A stretch of DNA of 56,216 bases from Micromonospora acroterricola (lineage in GTDB: Bacteria; Actinomycetota; Actinomycetes; Mycobacteriales; Micromonosporaceae): the NCBI RefSeq assembly GCF_003172955.1, contig NZ_QGKR01000158.1, positions 1 to 56,216 of the forward strand, written 5' to 3'. Below, one piece after another: positions 8,641 to 17,775 of this stretch; positions within the stretch are counted from its first letter, which is position 1; every line of letters starts with the position of its first letter. The notes beneath the pieces are model-generated. The model was not told where the DNA came from, did not search any database, and worked only from the letters and a program-made list of their open reading frames with translations. A program made the translations under genes and the position numbers.

Positions 8641-10605
8641 ATGCTCCTGTCGTACCCCCGGCCCCACCGGCCGAACCATCGGCGGTGGGTCGCCGCCCTC
8701 ACCGCGAGCGTGCTCACCGCCGGCGTCCTGGCCGGCTGCTCGGGCGACGACGGGCCGCAGCGTGACGTCGACGCCTTCCTCGCCGGCTGGCGCGGCGGCG
8801 ACCTCCAGGCCGTCGGCCTGGTCGACACGACCGGCGGCAAGCTGCCGTCCGCCGACGTGATGCGCGAGATCAAGGAGCTGTCCGGCGAGCTGGCCGCCAC
8901 CCCGCCCACGCTGACCCGCCGGGGCGAGCCCAAGGTCACCGCCGACACGGCGACCGCGACCGTCCACGTGGAGTGGACGCTGCCCGGCGACACCCGCTGG
9001 GCGTACGACCGGGAGGTGCGGCTCACCCAGGGCGACGACGACCAGTGGCAGGTCATCTGGGAGCCCCGGGTGGTGCACGAACAGCTCACCAAGGGCGATC
9101 GGATGGCGCTGCGCCGCGACACCGGCCCCCGGGCCGGGCTGCTGGACGCCGCCGGAAAGCCTATCGTGGCACCCCGCCCGGTGATCCGGGTCGGCGTGCA
9201 GCCGAGCGAGGTCACCGACATCAGGAAGCTGGTCAAGGACCTGGACGCGGCCTTCAAGGCGATCCGCCCGGCGCTGGTCCCGGCGGTCGACCTGACCGAC
9301 CTGCCCCAGCGGGTCTCCAAGGCCGAGCCGGGCGCCTTCGTCGAGGTGGTGACGCTGCGCGAGGACGCGTACCGGCAGATCAAGCCCCGGATCTACGACC
9401 TGCCCGGCACCAAGTTCCAGGCCGACAAGCTCGACCTGGCACCGACCCGGGAGTTCGCCCGCGCGCTGCTCGGCTCGGTCGACCCGGCGCAGGCCGACGA
9501 CCTCGCCGCGCACCCGGACCGGTACGCCGCGGGTGACCTGGTCGGGCACGGCGGTCTGCAGGGCCGATACGACGAGCGGCTGCGCGGCGCCCCGGGCCTG
9601 ACCGTGCTGGTCGAGCGCCCCGCCGAGGACGGCAAGCTGGCGCCCACCGGCACCGAACTCTTCCGCCGGGAGCCGCAGCCGGGTCAGCCGTTGAAGACCA
9701 CCCTGGACGTGGCCGCCCAGAACGCGGCCGACGGGGCGCTGCGCGCCGAGCCGCGCCGGTCCGCGCTGGTGGCCGTGCGGATCAGCGACGGTGCGGTGCT
9801 CGCCGCCGCGAACGGCCCCGGGCCCGCCGGGGAGAACCTGGCCTTCAACGCCCAGGTGCCGCCGGGTTCGACGTTCAAGATGGTCAGCACGCTGGGCCTG
9901 CTGGACCGGGGCGCGGTCACCCTGGACGGCCCGGTGGCCTGCCCCAAGACCTTCACCGTGGACGGTCGGTCGTTCAAGAACTCGGACAACTTCGAACTCG
10001 GCTCGGTGCCGTTCCGCACCGACTTCGCGAAGTCCTGCAACACGGCGTTCGCCGCGCTGGCGCCGAAGCTCGGTGGCGACGGTCTGGCGGCCGCCGGCCG
10101 GGCGCTGGGCCTGGAGGGGCAGTGGGACCTCGGCACGGACGCCTTCACCGGCAAGGTGTCGACGGGTGGCAGCCCCGCCGAACAGGCCGCCGCCTCGTTC
10201 GGGCAGGGCACCACGCTGGTCAGCCCGCTGGCAATGGCCGGTGCCACCGCCACGGTAGCCCGGGGTGCCTTCATCCAGCCGAAGCTGCTGATCGACCCGG
10301 CGCCGGCCAAGCCGGCCACGACCGACGGACCGCTCAAGCCGCAGTCGGTCGAGGCGCTGCGGACGATGATGCGCGAGGTGGTCACCGCCGGCACCGGCAG
10401 CGCGCTCAGGGACGTGCCGGGCGGCGAGGTGTACGGCAAGACCGGCACCGCCGAGTACGACAACAACCCGGCCCACACGCACGCCTGGTTCGTGGGCTGG
10501 CGGGGCGACGTGGCGTTCGCCGTGTTCGTGGAGAAGGGCGGCGCCAGCACCGCCTCGGCCGTCCCGATCGCCGAACGGTTCCTGCGGGCCCTCCCGGCCC
10601 GCTGA
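8641..10605 (+). CDS. Class B penicillin-binding protein, lipoprotein with MecA_N-like domain
   Basis: 654 aa. A lipobox (VLAGCSGDD, Cys33) predicts a lipoprotein anchor instead of the usual transmembrane helix. Residues about 40-155 form an NTF2-like domain of the MecA N-terminal kind, followed by the PBP dimerisation region and a transpeptidase domain. All active-site motifs are present: S410-T-F-K413, S465-C-N467 and K600-T-G602. It should crosslink peptidoglycan stem peptides outside the membrane. The ATG is chosen because GGAAGGA lies 7 bases upstream. Proteins of this build are common in actinobacteria and some have low beta-lactam affinity, but resistance cannot be judged from sequence. 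It is transcribed alone. Confidence 0.9.
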   Translation: MLLSYPRPHRPNHRRWVAALTASVLTAGVLAGCSGDDGPQRDVDAFLAGWRGGDLQAVGLVDTTGGKLPSADVMREIKELSGELAATPPTLTRRGEPKVTADTATATVHVEWTLPGDTRWAYDREVRLTQGDDDQWQVIWEPRVVHEQLTKGDRMALRRDTGPRAGLLDAAGKPIVAPRPVIRVGVQPSEVTDIRKLVKDLDAAFKAIRPALVPAVDLTDLPQRVSKAEPGAFVEVVTLREDAYRQIKPRIYDLPGTKFQADKLDLAPTREFARALLGSVDPAQADDLAAHPDRYAAGDLVGHGGLQGRYDERLRGAPGLTVLVERPAEDGKLAPTGTELFRREPQPGQPLKTTLDVAAQNAADGALRAEPRRSALVAVRISDGAVLAAANGPGPAGENLAFNAQVPPGSTFKMVSTLGLLDRGAVTLDGPVACPKTFTVDGRSFKNSDNFELGSVPFRTDFAKSCNTAFAALAPKLGGDGLAAAGRALGLEGQWDLGTDAFTGKVSTGGSPAEQAAASFGQGTTLVSPLAMAGATATVARGAFIQPKLLIDPAPAKPATTDGPLKPQSVEALRTMMREVVTAGTGSALRDVPGGEVYGKTGTAEYDNNPAHTHAWFVGWRGDVAFAVFVEKGGASTASAVPIAERFLRALPAR

Positions 10606-10631
10606 CCGCTGATCCGCCCCGAGCCCACTCT

Positions 10632-10663
10632 CCCCACCCTCTCCGGCTCCGGTGAGGGTGGGG
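10632..10663. terminator. Terminator hairpin between PBP and arginase-family gene
   Basis: CCCCACCCTC (10632-10641) pairs with GAGGGTGGGG (10654-10663), with an inner CCGG/CCGG pair separated by a T-T mismatch. It lies just downstream of the PBP stop codon and before the convergent arginase-family gene. Confidence 0.75.
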
Positions 10664-10668
10664 TGGGG

Positions 10669-12054
10669 TTAGGCCGTGTCGGCGTTGGGGTGGTCGGTGG
10701 TGTCCGCGGGTCGGCGCAGCAGGCCGGGGCCGGCCGATGCGGGTGGGCCGACCGGTTCCCGTTCGACCGGGGTCGCGACGCCCACCGGCTCCGAGTGCAC
10801 CGGCGCGAGGGTCCCGCCGGGCTCAGGGTGCACCGGGGAGAGCGTGCCGAGCGGGTCCGGGTGCGTCGGGGCGAGCGTGCCGGGCGGCTCCGGCTCGGTA
10901 GGGGCAGGGACGACGCGTGGCAGCCGGCCCGCCGACGGGCGGACGCCGGACGGCCCGGTGTCGGCGGGCGAACCGGCGGCGACCGGGATGTCGAGCGCGG
11001 CCGCACCACGGAACTGCGCCTCGTCGCGGGACGCCGGACGCGATCGGTCGGGCTGTTCCGGGGCGACCGCGGGGCGGCCGTTGCCGCGGCGCGCGGTGGG
11101 TGTCGGCCGGGCCGACAGCAGGCGGGGCGGCACCGCCTCCGGGGCGGTGACCGGGGCCAGGCCGGCCACGACGGTGTTGACGATCTCGGCGGCGTAGGAG
11201 CCGTCCGGGTCGTAGTCGGGGTCGAAGACGGTCAGCTCGACGCCGAGGCAGTGCGGGGTGTCCACCAGGCCGGCGAGCAGGATCTCCAGCTCGGCGAAGG
11301 CGATCCCGCCCGGGTCCGGCGCGTCCACGGCGGGCATCACCGCCGGGTCCAGCACGTCCACGTCGATGTGCACCCAGTAGCCCGCGCAGTCGGCGAGCTG
11401 CTCGTGCGCCCACTGGGCCGTCCGGGCGGCGCCCTCGGCACGCAGCGCCGGCACCGGCCGGGTGACGATCCCGGCCGCCTGGAGGTCGAGGCGGTACTCG
11501 TCCTGCGCCCGGATGCCGAGCACCACCACGTCGATGTCGCGGAAGTAGGGCCGGCGCCCCTCCAGCGCGGCCAGGTCGGCCTGCCCACGCCCGGTGACCA
11601 GGGCCAGGTCCTCGCCGGCCGCCGCGCCCACGTAGGAGGCGTTGCCGGGGTGCCGGAAGTCGGAGTGCCCGTCCACGAAGACCAGCCCGATGCGCCCGCC
11701 GACCGCCTCCCCGAGGCGGTGCATGGCCAGCGCCGAGCCGAGCAGCACCGAACAGTCGCCGCCCAGCACGACCGGGAACTCGCCCCGGTCGATGATCGAG
11801 CCGATCCGCTCGGCGAGCGCCAGCGAGTAGTCGGCGATCTCCCGGGCGTGGCACACCCCGTCGCCGGGCCGCCAGTCGCCCGGGTCGTACCGGGGTGCGG
11901 TCAGGCAGCCGGCGTCACGGGCCCGCAGCCGGGCCAGCAGGTCGTGGTCGCGCAGCGCGCCGGGCGCCTTGGCGCAGCCGGGGACCGAGGTGGACGTCGG
12001 CGGCCGCAGACCGAGATTTGTCGGCGCGTCGAGGACGGCGATCCGGCGCATCAT
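10669..12054 (-). CDS. Arginase/agmatinase-family hydrolase with Pro-rich C-terminal tail
   Basis: 461 aa. Residues 1 to about 300 are a ureohydrolase domain, which uses two Mn ions to hydrolyse guanidino compounds. Metal ligands are recognisable: D128, H130 and D132 in VDGHSD, and D231 and D233 in HIDVDVLDP. The first ligand motif, normally GGDHS, reads GGDCS, so Cys101 replaces the Mn-A histidine. The last ~150 residues are unrelated to the enzyme and very Pro-rich, with imperfect units like HPDPLGTLSPV and HPEPGGTLAPV. The substrate cannot be told; arginase, agmatinase or guanidinobutyrase activity are all possible. Two adjacent ATGs are preceded by GGGAG. The gene is downstream of the CnoX-like gene, separated by a hairpin. 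Confidence 0.8.
   Translation of the reverse strand: MMRRIAVLDAPTNLGLRPPTSTSVPGCAKAPGALRDHDLLARLRARDAGCLTAPRYDPGDWRPGDGVCHAREIADYSLALAERIGSIIDRGEFPVVLGGDCSVLLGSALAMHRLGEAVGGRIGLVFVDGHSDFRHPGNASYVGAAAGEDLALVTGRGQADLAALEGRRPYFRDIDVVVLGIRAQDEYRLDLQAAGIVTRPVPALRAEGAARTAQWAHEQLADCAGYWVHIDVDVLDPAVMPAVDAPDPGGIAFAELEILLAGLVDTPHCLGVELTVFDPDYDPDGSYAAEIVNTVVAGLAPVTAPEAVPPRLLSARPTPTARRGNGRPAVAPEQPDRSRPASRDEAQFRGAAALDIPVAAGSPADTGPSGVRPSAGRLPRVVPAPTEPEPPGTLAPTHPDPLGTLSPVHPEPGGTLAPVHSEPVGVATPVEREPVGPPASAGPGLLRRPADTTDHPNADTA
10735..10905 (-). repeat. Imperfect tandem repeat encoding the Pro-rich tail
   Basis: About four degenerate units of 42-45 nt encode [H/E]P-x-P-x-GTL-[A/S]-P-x-H-type text in the C-terminal tail of the arginase-family protein. 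Units differ at many positions, so this is an old or relaxed repeat. Confidence 0.65.
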
Positions 12055-12076
12055 GAGCTCCCGTCCTCGGTGGTCG

Positions 12077-12102
12077 GGCGGGCCGGCCGGAACGCCGGCC
12101 CG
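12077..12102. terminator. Hairpin downstream of the CnoX-like gene
   Basis: GCGGGCCGGC (12077-12086) pairs perfectly with GCCGGCCCGC (12093-12102) around a CGGAAC loop. It lies between the minus-strand CnoX-like gene and the minus-strand arginase-family gene, so the two are probably not one simple operon. Confidence 0.65.
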
Positions 12103-12120
12103 CGCTGGCGTGCTACGAAC

Positions 12121-13044
12121 TCAGAACAGGGCGCTGGCCAGGGCCCGGCGCGCCGAGGCGACCGCCGGGTCGTCCGGCCCGGCGATGCTGAACAGCGAGA
12201 CCAGGTGCTGGCGGACCGTCTCGCGGTCCTCGCCGGCGGTGCGCCGGACCAGACCGACGAGCCGGGAGTACGCCTGCTCGGCCATGCCGCTGAGCACCTC
12301 GATGTCGGCGGCCAGCAACTGGGCCGCCACGTCGTCCGGGGCGCTCTCGGCGGCGGCCAGCGCGGCAGCCGGGTCGGCGCCGGCGACCCGGCGGGCCACC
12401 CCGACCTGGGCCAGGCCCGCCTCGGCGGCGGCGTCCGCCGGGGAGTCGGCCAGGATCTTGCGGTACGCCCGCTCGGCGGCGTCCAGGTCACCGCTCATCA
12501 GCGCGTCGTCGGCCTCGTCGAGGCGCGGGTCCTCCGGCTCGGCGACGGCCACGCCACCGGCCTTGAGCACCGCCTGGATCCACTGGCGCAGCTGGGCCTC
12601 GGGGACCACGCCGGAGAAGGCGTCGATCGGCTGGCCGCCGACCACCGCGTAGACCATGGGGATGCCCTGGACCCGGAACATCTGGGCGATCCGCGGGTTT
12701 TCCTGCACGTCCACCCGCGCCAGCACCCACGTGCCGCCGCTCTCGGCGGCCAGCCGCTCCAGCACCGGGGCGAAGTCGTCGCTCTCCGGGAAGCCGGCCG
12801 CGCCGAAGAAGACGATGACGGGCATGGCCATCGACCGTTCGAGGACGTCGGCCTGGATGGTGGCCTCGGTGACGTCGACGATGGCGGCGTTGGCGCCGGC
12901 GCTCGGCGCGCCCGGACTGCCGGCGGCCGGGCCGCCCTGCGGGGGTGTGCCGGGGCGGGTACTGGCTGGTGCGGGGCCGCGCAGCGTGCTGAGGTCGACC
13001 GCGCCGCGGGTGAAGATCGACGAGGTGATCCGTGGGTCGCTCAT
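12121..13044 (-). CDS. CnoX/YbbN-like thioredoxin-fold TPR co-chaperone
   Basis: 307 aa. A disordered Gly/Pro/Ala N-terminus (to about residue 55) precedes a thioredoxin-like domain (about 60-165) and a tetratricopeptide-type helical region (about 175-307). This is the layout of YbbN/CnoX, which hands clients to chaperones. The place of the CxxC or SxxC motif reads AAGFPES, so there is no redox cysteine and a holdase/adaptor role is more likely than disulfide exchange. An upstream GAGACTAGGTAACC could be a promoter or a weak ribosome binding site just before the ATG. The S. coelicolor counterpart, from memory, lies in the same neighbourhood. Confidence 0.8.
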   Translation of the reverse strand: MSDPRITSSIFTRGAVDLSTLRGPAPASTRPGTPPQGGPAAGSPGAPSAGANAAIVDVTEATIQADVLERSMAMPVIVFFGAAGFPESDDFAPVLERLAAESGGTWVLARVDVQENPRIAQMFRVQGIPMVYAVVGGQPIDAFSGVVPEAQLRQWIQAVLKAGGVAVAEPEDPRLDEADDALMSGDLDAAERAYRKILADSPADAAAEAGLAQVGVARRVAGADPAAALAAAESAPDDVAAQLLAADIEVLSGMAEQAYSRLVGLVRRTAGEDRETVRQHLVSLFSIAGPDDPAVASARRALASALF

Positions 13045-13147
13045 GGTTACCTAGTCTCGCACGTGAGCCCGCGATCTCCGCTCACCCGCAACTCCGACGT
13101 TGCAACTCTCACCCCCACCGTCCGGCGGCGTCCCCGACCCCGCGACC

Positions 13148-13205
13148 GTGCGCTTTCTGCCTCCGTGAGGCGCCTCTGCGGCGTCTGTCGGGGCAGCGAG
13201 CGCAC
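13148..13205. terminator. Long imperfect hairpin downstream of icmA
   Basis: GTGCGCT (13148-13154) pairs with AGCGCAC (13199-13205) and CTGCC (13157-13161) with GGCAG (13192-13196); a GAGGCGCCTC palindrome sits in the loop region. It lies after the minus-strand mutase gene and upstream of the CnoX-like gene. A terminator is likeliest. Confidence 0.5.
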
Positions 13206-13232
13206 GATCGACGGGAGGGTCGGGGGACGGGC

Positions 13233-14921
13233 TCAGAAGCGGGCCGGTTCCCGGTAGGTGCCCCACTCGGCGCGGAGGGCGTCGCAGACCTCGCCGAGGG
13301 TGGCTTCCGCGCGGACGGCGTCGAGCATGGCCGGGATCATGTTCTCGTCGGTACGGCTGACGTCGACCATCCGGGCGACCGCCGCGCGGACGGCGGCCTC
13401 GTCCCGGGCGCTCTTGCGCTCGGCCAGCACCCGGCGCTGCTCCAGCTCCACCTCGTGCGAGATGCGCAGGATCTCCAGCTCCTTGGCGACCGTCCCGGTG
13501 TGGCAGTTGACGCCGACGATCTTCTTGTCGCCCTTTTCGAGGGCCTGCTGGTAGACGAAGGCCGACTCGGCGATGTGCCCGGTGAACCACCCGTCCTCGA
13601 TGCCGCGCAGGATGCCGGACGTCATCGGGCCGATCTGGTGCGGCCCCTCGCCGCCGAGCTGCCTGATCCGGGCGAAGATCTCCTCCGCCTCGGCCTCGAT
13701 CTTGTCGGTCAGCGCCTCCACGTACCAGGAGCCGCCGAGCGGGTCGGCTACGTTGACCACGCCGGTCTCCTCCATCAGCACCTGCTGCGTACGCAGGGCG
13801 ATCTCGGCGGACTCGTCGGTGGGCAGCGCCAGGGTCTCGTCCAGCGCGTTGGTGTGCAGCGAGTTGGTCCCGCCGAGCACCGCCGCGAGGGCCTCGACGG
13901 CGGTGCGTACGACGTTGTTGACCGGCTGCTGGGCGGTCAGCGACACCCCGGCGGTCTGCGTGTGGAACCGCAGCCAGAGGGCCTTCTCACTGGTGGCGCC
14001 GTAGACGTCGCGCAGCCAGCGGGCCCAGATCCGGCGGGCGGCGCGGAACTTGGCGATCTCCTCGAAGAAGTCGAGGTGCGAGTCGAAGAAGAAGCTCAGG
14101 CCGGGCGCGAAGACGTTGACGTCCAGCCCGCGGCTCAACCCCAGCTCCACGTAGCCGAAACCGTCGGCCAGGGTGTACGCCAGCTCCTGGGCGGCGGTCG
14201 AGCCGGCCTCGCGGATGTGGTAGCCAGAGACCGACAGCGGCTTGTAGCGCGGGATCTCCCGGGCGCAGTACTCCATCAGGTCGCCGATCAGGCGCAGGTG
14301 CGGCTCGGGGTCGAAGAGCCACTCCTTCTGCGCGATGTACTCCTTGAAGATGTCGGTCTGCAATGTGCCGTCCAGCTTGGACAGGTCGGCGCCCTGCCGC
14401 TCGGCGGCGACCAGGTACATGCAGAAGACCGGCACGGCCGGGCCGGAGATGGTCATCGAGGTGGTGACGCCGGCCAGGTCGATGCCGTCGAAGAGCGCCT
14501 CCATGTCGGTGGCGGTGTCGATCGCGACGCCGCAGTGGCCGACCTCGCCGAGCGCCTGGGGGTCGTCGGAGTCGCGGCCCATCAGGGTCGGCATGTCGAA
14601 CGCGACCGAGAGGCCACCGCCGCCGGCGCCGAGGATCATCTTGTAGCGCTCGTTGGTCTGCTGGGCGTTGCCGAAGCCGGCGAACTGCCGGATCGTCCAG
14701 GTCCGCCCGCGGTAGCCGGTCGGGTGCAGACCCCGGGTGTACGGGTACTCGCCCGGCCAGCCGATCCGTTCGAAGCCCGGGTACGCGCTGCCCTCCGGCG
14801 GCCCGTAGACCGGGTCGACCGGCATCCCGGAGAGCGTGGTGAAGTCCGCGTCGCGCTTGCGCGCGGCGTCGTACCGGGCCTGCCAGCGTGCCCGTCCGGC
14901 GTCGATCTCGTCGGCGTCCAT
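13233..14921 (-). CDS. icmA: Isobutyryl-CoA mutase large subunit (IcmA type)
   Basis: 562 aa. This is the substrate-binding half of a B12-dependent acyl-CoA mutase with no cobalamin domain. Two residues set substrate choice in this family: methylmalonyl-CoA mutase has Tyr89 (TIRQYAG) and Arg207, whereas IcmA has Phe80 and Gln198. Here the motif reads TIRQF80AGF and, 118 residues on, KEYIAQ198KEW, matching IcmA in both identity and numbering. It should interconvert butyryl- and isobutyryl-CoA, with a separate IcmB-like B12 subunit that is not in the window. The conserved His of [11 protein letters not shown] is present. ATG 14921 is preferred because AAGGAGGAG lies just upstream. The promoter carries the 16-bp operator seen at the other acyl-CoA genes. 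Databases will often label it methylmalonyl-CoA mutase. Confidence 0.88.
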   Translation of the reverse strand: MDADEIDAGRARWQARYDAARKRDADFTTLSGMPVDPVYGPPEGSAYPGFERIGWPGEYPYTRGLHPTGYRGRTWTIRQFAGFGNAQQTNERYKMILGAGGGGLSVAFDMPTLMGRDSDDPQALGEVGHCGVAIDTATDMEALFDGIDLAGVTTSMTISGPAVPVFCMYLVAAERQGADLSKLDGTLQTDIFKEYIAQKEWLFDPEPHLRLIGDLMEYCAREIPRYKPLSVSGYHIREAGSTAAQELAYTLADGFGYVELGLSRGLDVNVFAPGLSFFFDSHLDFFEEIAKFRAARRIWARWLRDVYGATSEKALWLRFHTQTAGVSLTAQQPVNNVVRTAVEALAAVLGGTNSLHTNALDETLALPTDESAEIALRTQQVLMEETGVVNVADPLGGSWYVEALTDKIEAEAEEIFARIRQLGGEGPHQIGPMTSGILRGIEDGWFTGHIAESAFVYQQALEKGDKKIVGVNCHTGTVAKELEILRISHEVELEQRRVLAERKSARDEAAVRAAVARMVDVSRTDENMIPAMLDAVRAEATLGEVCDALRAEWGTYREPARF

Positions 14922-14974
14922 GCGCAGGGCTCCTCCTTGGGTCCTCGACTGCACGTCGAGTGTAGAGCCCTGGC

Positions 14975-14990
14975 CTGAACGATCGCTAAG
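14975..14990 (-). promoter_or_regulatory. Shared acyl-CoA operator, copy A (icmA)
   Basis: Read on the minus strand: CTTAGCGATCGTTCAG, an imperfect palindrome (6 of 8 pairs). It is 54 bp upstream of the icmA start, next to a possible TACACT -10 box, so it overlaps or abuts the -35 region. It matches copies at 17785, 18623 and 30187. Confidence 0.65.
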
Positions 14991-15029
14991 TAACGTCGTA
15001 CCGGTGGGTAACCTGAGCTGCGCCGACGG

Positions 15030-15440
15030 TCAGCCGACCGGCGCCGCCGGCCCGCCCATCGCCACGTCGTCGACCCGGATGTTGACCTCGTCCACCCGCA
15101 GCCCGTACGCCTCGACCGCCTCGGTGACCCGGGCCCGCACCTGCCCGGTGATCTCCGGCACCGGCTGACCGGCCTGGATCACCAGCACCAGGTTGACCAC
15201 GGCGGCGTCCCCGGTCACGTGGGCCGAGCAGCCCCGCCGCGCGTCGCCCACCTGGTCCAGCCCGACCCTGTCGAGGACCGAGTTGAAGAACCGGGCGACG
15301 TCCCCACCCAGCTCGGCCACCCCGGGCACCGCGCGCGCCGCCGCCACGGCGATCTTCTCGATCACCTCGTCGGAGACCTGGGTCGTCCCGCCGGCCACCG
15401 CCGACACCGTGGTCAGCTCCCGCGTCGCCTCGTCACTCAC
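15030..15440 (-). CDS. Asp23/Gls24-family protein
   Basis: 136 aa. The DUF322/Asp23 signature is visible: TTQVSDEVIEKIAVAAARAVPGV at the start, an HVTGD and VNLVLVIQAGQPVPEI strand region, and ITGQVRARVTEAVEAYGL leading to VDEVNIRVDDV. In Gram-positive bacteria such proteins are linked to envelope stress and membrane-associated networks; the actinomycete role is poorly defined. The GTG at 15440 follows GGGGAG at good spacing and is preferred to the GTG at 15464. It lies between meaB and icmA on the same strand, but icmA has its own promoter region, so shared function is not implied. Confidence 0.8.
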   Translation of the reverse strand: MSDEATRELTTVSAVAGGTTQVSDEVIEKIAVAAARAVPGVAELGGDVARFFNSVLDRVGLDQVGDARRGCSAHVTGDAAVVNLVLVIQAGQPVPEITGQVRARVTEAVEAYGLRVDEVNIRVDDVAMGGPAAPVG

Positions 15441-15484
15441 GTCCCGCTCCCCGCCCTCATCCACGCTGCCGTCCTCCGGCCGGC

Positions 15485-15543
15485 CCCCACCGCCGTGGGG
15501 CGGTGCGAGCCTAGAGGATGCCGGGGTGCCGGGGTGTCCCCGG
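15485..15543. terminator. Short hairpins between meaB and the Gls24-like gene
   Basis: CCCCAC-cgcc-GTGGGG (15485-15500) and CCGGGG-tgt-CCCCGG (15529-15543) can each form a 6-bp stem downstream of meaB. They plausibly end the thiolase-meaB transcript. Confidence 0.45.
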
Positions 15544-15550
15544 TGGAGGG

Positions 15551-16555
15551 TCAGCGGGCGAGCTGGGCCAGCAGGGTGTCCGCCGCCGCGTAGGGATCCT
15601 GGGCGCCTTCGGCGACCCTGGCGGCCAACGTCTGCAGCTCGGTGCCGTCGCGTAGTGAGCCGATCCGGGCGCGGAGCACACCGAGCGCGATCGCCTCGAT
15701 CTCGGCCGCGGCTCGTGCCTCCTGGCGGCGGCGCAGCTCACCGTGCTCGACCAGCCAGCCGCGGTGCTTGTCGATCGCGGCGGCGATGTCGTCGATGCCC
15801 TCGCCCCGCGTGGCGACGGAGCGGACCACCTGCGGCCGCCACTGCCCCGGGCCGCGCTCACCGAGGGCGATCATGCCCTGGATGTCGCGGACGGTGGCGT
15901 CGGCGCCGTCCCGGTCGGCCTTGTTGACCACGAACACGTCGGCGATCTCCAGGATGCCGGCCTTGACCGCCTGGATCGCGTCGCCCATGCCGGGGGCGAG
16001 CAGCACCAGCGTGGTGTCCGCCAGCGAGGCGACCTCCACCTCGGCCTGCCCGACGCCGACGGTCTCCACCAGCACCACGTCGCAGCCGGCGCCCTCCAGC
16101 ACCCGGACCGCCTGCGGCGTCGCCGCGGACAACCCACCGAGGTGCCCTCGGCTCGACATGGACCGGATGTAGACGCCAGGGTCGGTCGCGTGGTCCTGCA
16201 TCCGGACCCGGTCGCCGAGGATCGCCCCACCGGTGAACGGGCTGGACGGGTCGATCGCCAGCACGCCGACCCGATGCCCGCGTGCCCGCAGCGCCCGGAC
16301 CAGCTCGTTGGTGGTGGTCGACTTGCCAACCCCGGGCGAACCGGTCAGCCCGACGACCTGGGCCTGCCCGGCGTACGGCGCGAGCGCGGCCGCGATGTCC
16401 GGCAGCAGCTCGTCACCGTTCTCCACCAGCGTGATCAGCCGGGCCACCGCGCGGGGGTCGCCCGCGCGGGCCCGCTCGACCAGCAGGGGTACGTCCCGGG
16501 TCCGGCGCACCGATGGCGCGCCGGCTGCCGGAACGTGCTCGACCGCTTCGCTCAC
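15551..16555 (-). CDS. meaB: MeaB/ArgK-family G-protein chaperone of B12-dependent mutases
   Basis: 334 aa. Walker A is GSPGVGKST (residues 72-80), followed by [17 protein letters not shown] (switch/DxxG region) and VNKAD (NKxD). MeaB-type GTPases gate cobalamin delivery and protect methylmalonyl-, isobutyryl- or ethylmalonyl-CoA mutases from inactivation. Its GTG start overlaps the stop codon of the thiolase gene in a GTGA arrangement, so translation is coupled. The B12-dependent mutase icmA lies one gene away on the same strand, making IcmA a likely client; a methylmalonyl-CoA mutase elsewhere is also possible. Confidence 0.92.
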   Translation of the reverse strand: MSEAVEHVPAAGAPSVRRTRDVPLLVERARAGDPRAVARLITLVENGDELLPDIAAALAPYAGQAQVVGLTGSPGVGKSTTTNELVRALRARGHRVGVLAIDPSSPFTGGAILGDRVRMQDHATDPGVYIRSMSSRGHLGGLSAATPQAVRVLEGAGCDVVLVETVGVGQAEVEVASLADTTLVLLAPGMGDAIQAVKAGILEIADVFVVNKADRDGADATVRDIQGMIALGERGPGQWRPQVVRSVATRGEGIDDIAAAIDKHRGWLVEHGELRRRQEARAAAEIEAIALGVLRARIGSLRDGTELQTLAARVAEGAQDPYAAADTLLAQLAR

Positions 16556-17751
16556 TGGTTGGTCTCAGCCTTACCCGGAACGTGGATGATCAGCGCGTCG
16601 CCCTGGCCGCCACCGCCGCAGAGCGCGGCCGCGCCGGTGCCGCCGCCGCGGCGCTTCAGCTCCAGCGCGAGGGTCAGCACCAGCCGGGCGCCGGACATGC
16701 CGATCGGGTGCCCCAGCGCGATCGCGCCGCCGTTGACGTTGACCCTGTCCGGACTGATGCCCAGGTCACGGGTCGACTGCACGCCGACCTGGGCGAACGC
16801 CTCGTTGATCTCGATGAGGTCCAGGTCCTCCACGCTCAGGCCGCCCTTCTTCAGGGCGTGGTTGATCGCGTTGGACGGCTGCGAGTGCAGGGAGTTGTCC
16901 GGGCCGGCCACGTTGCCGTGCGCGCCGATCTCGGCGAGCCAGGTCAGACCCAGCTCCTTGGCCTTGGCCATGCTCATCACGACCACGGCGGCCGCGCCGT
17001 CGGAGATCGGCGAGGAGCTGCCGGCGGTGATGGTGCCGTCCTTGGCGAAGGCGGGACGCAGCTTGGCCAGCGACTCGACGGTGGTGTCCGGGCGGATGCC
17101 CTCGTCCTCGCTGATCACCAGCGGGTCACCCTTGCGCTGCGGGATCACGACGGGGGTGATCTCGTCGGCGAAGTGCCCGTTCTTCTGGGCGGCGGCGGCC
17201 CGCTGGTGGCTGGCCGCGGCGAAGGCGTCCTGCTCCTCGCGGGAGATGCCGTGCCGGGCGCCGAGCCGCTCGGTGGACTCGCCCATGGAGCAGCAGTCCC
17301 AGGCGTCGCTGAGCCCGTCGTGCGCCATGTGGTCCTTGATCACCACGTCGCCGTACTTGTAACCGGTGCGCTGACCGAGCAGCAGGTGCGGGGCGTTGGT
17401 CATCGACTCCATGCCGCCGGCCACCACGATGTCGAACTCGCCGGCCCGGATCAGCTGGTCGGCCAGGGCGATCGCGTCCAGGCCGGAGAGGCAGACCTTG
17501 TTGATGGTCAGCGCCGGCACGGACATCGGCACGCCGGCCTCGACCGCCGCCTGCCGGGCCGGGATCTGGCCGGCGCCGGCCTGGAGCACCTGCCCCATGA
17601 TCACGTACTGGACCTGGTCCGGGCTGACGCCGGCGCGCTCCAGCGCCGCCTTGATCGCGATCCCGCCGAGCTTCGTGGCCGGGAGGTCCTTGAGGTTGCC
17701 CAGCAGCCGCCCCATCGGGGTCCGCGCGCCGCTGACGATCACCGAAGCCAT
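16552..17751 (-). CDS. Acetyl-CoA C-acetyltransferase (thiolase)
   Basis: 399 aa, full length for a biosynthetic-type thiolase. The nucleophile Cys87 lies in [18 protein letters not shown] with the catalytic His and CGGGGQGDA, whose normal active-site Cys is in CxGGG, complete the site. It should condense two acetyl-CoA to acetoacetyl-CoA or run in reverse. A GGAGG ribosome binding site precedes the ATG. A promoter is visible on the minus strand: CTGACC, 17 bp, TACAGC (17776-17804), with the shared 16-bp operator inside the spacer. It is translationally coupled to meaB downstream and divergent from the epimerase gene. Confidence 0.92.
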   Translation of the reverse strand: MASVIVSGARTPMGRLLGNLKDLPATKLGGIAIKAALERAGVSPDQVQYVIMGQVLQAGAGQIPARQAAVEAGVPMSVPALTINKVCLSGLDAIALADQLIRAGEFDIVVAGGMESMTNAPHLLLGQRTGYKYGDVVIKDHMAHDGLSDAWDCCSMGESTERLGARHGISREEQDAFAAASHQRAAAAQKNGHFADEITPVVIPQRKGDPLVISEDEGIRPDTTVESLAKLRPAFAKDGTITAGSSSPISDGAAAVVVMSMAKAKELGLTWLAEIGAHGNVAGPDNSLHSQPSNAINHALKKGGLSVEDLDLIEINEAFAQVGVQSTRDLGISPDRVNVNGGAIALGHPIGMSGARLVLTLALELKRRGGGTGAAALCGGGGQGDALIIHVPGKAETNQ

Positions 17752-17775
17752 GCCTGCCTCCGAGGGGGGTGCCGA

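Noticed and set aside
10663..13257. Plus-strand open frame of 864 codons
   Set aside because: Antisense to the arginase-family and CnoX-like genes; no independent support.
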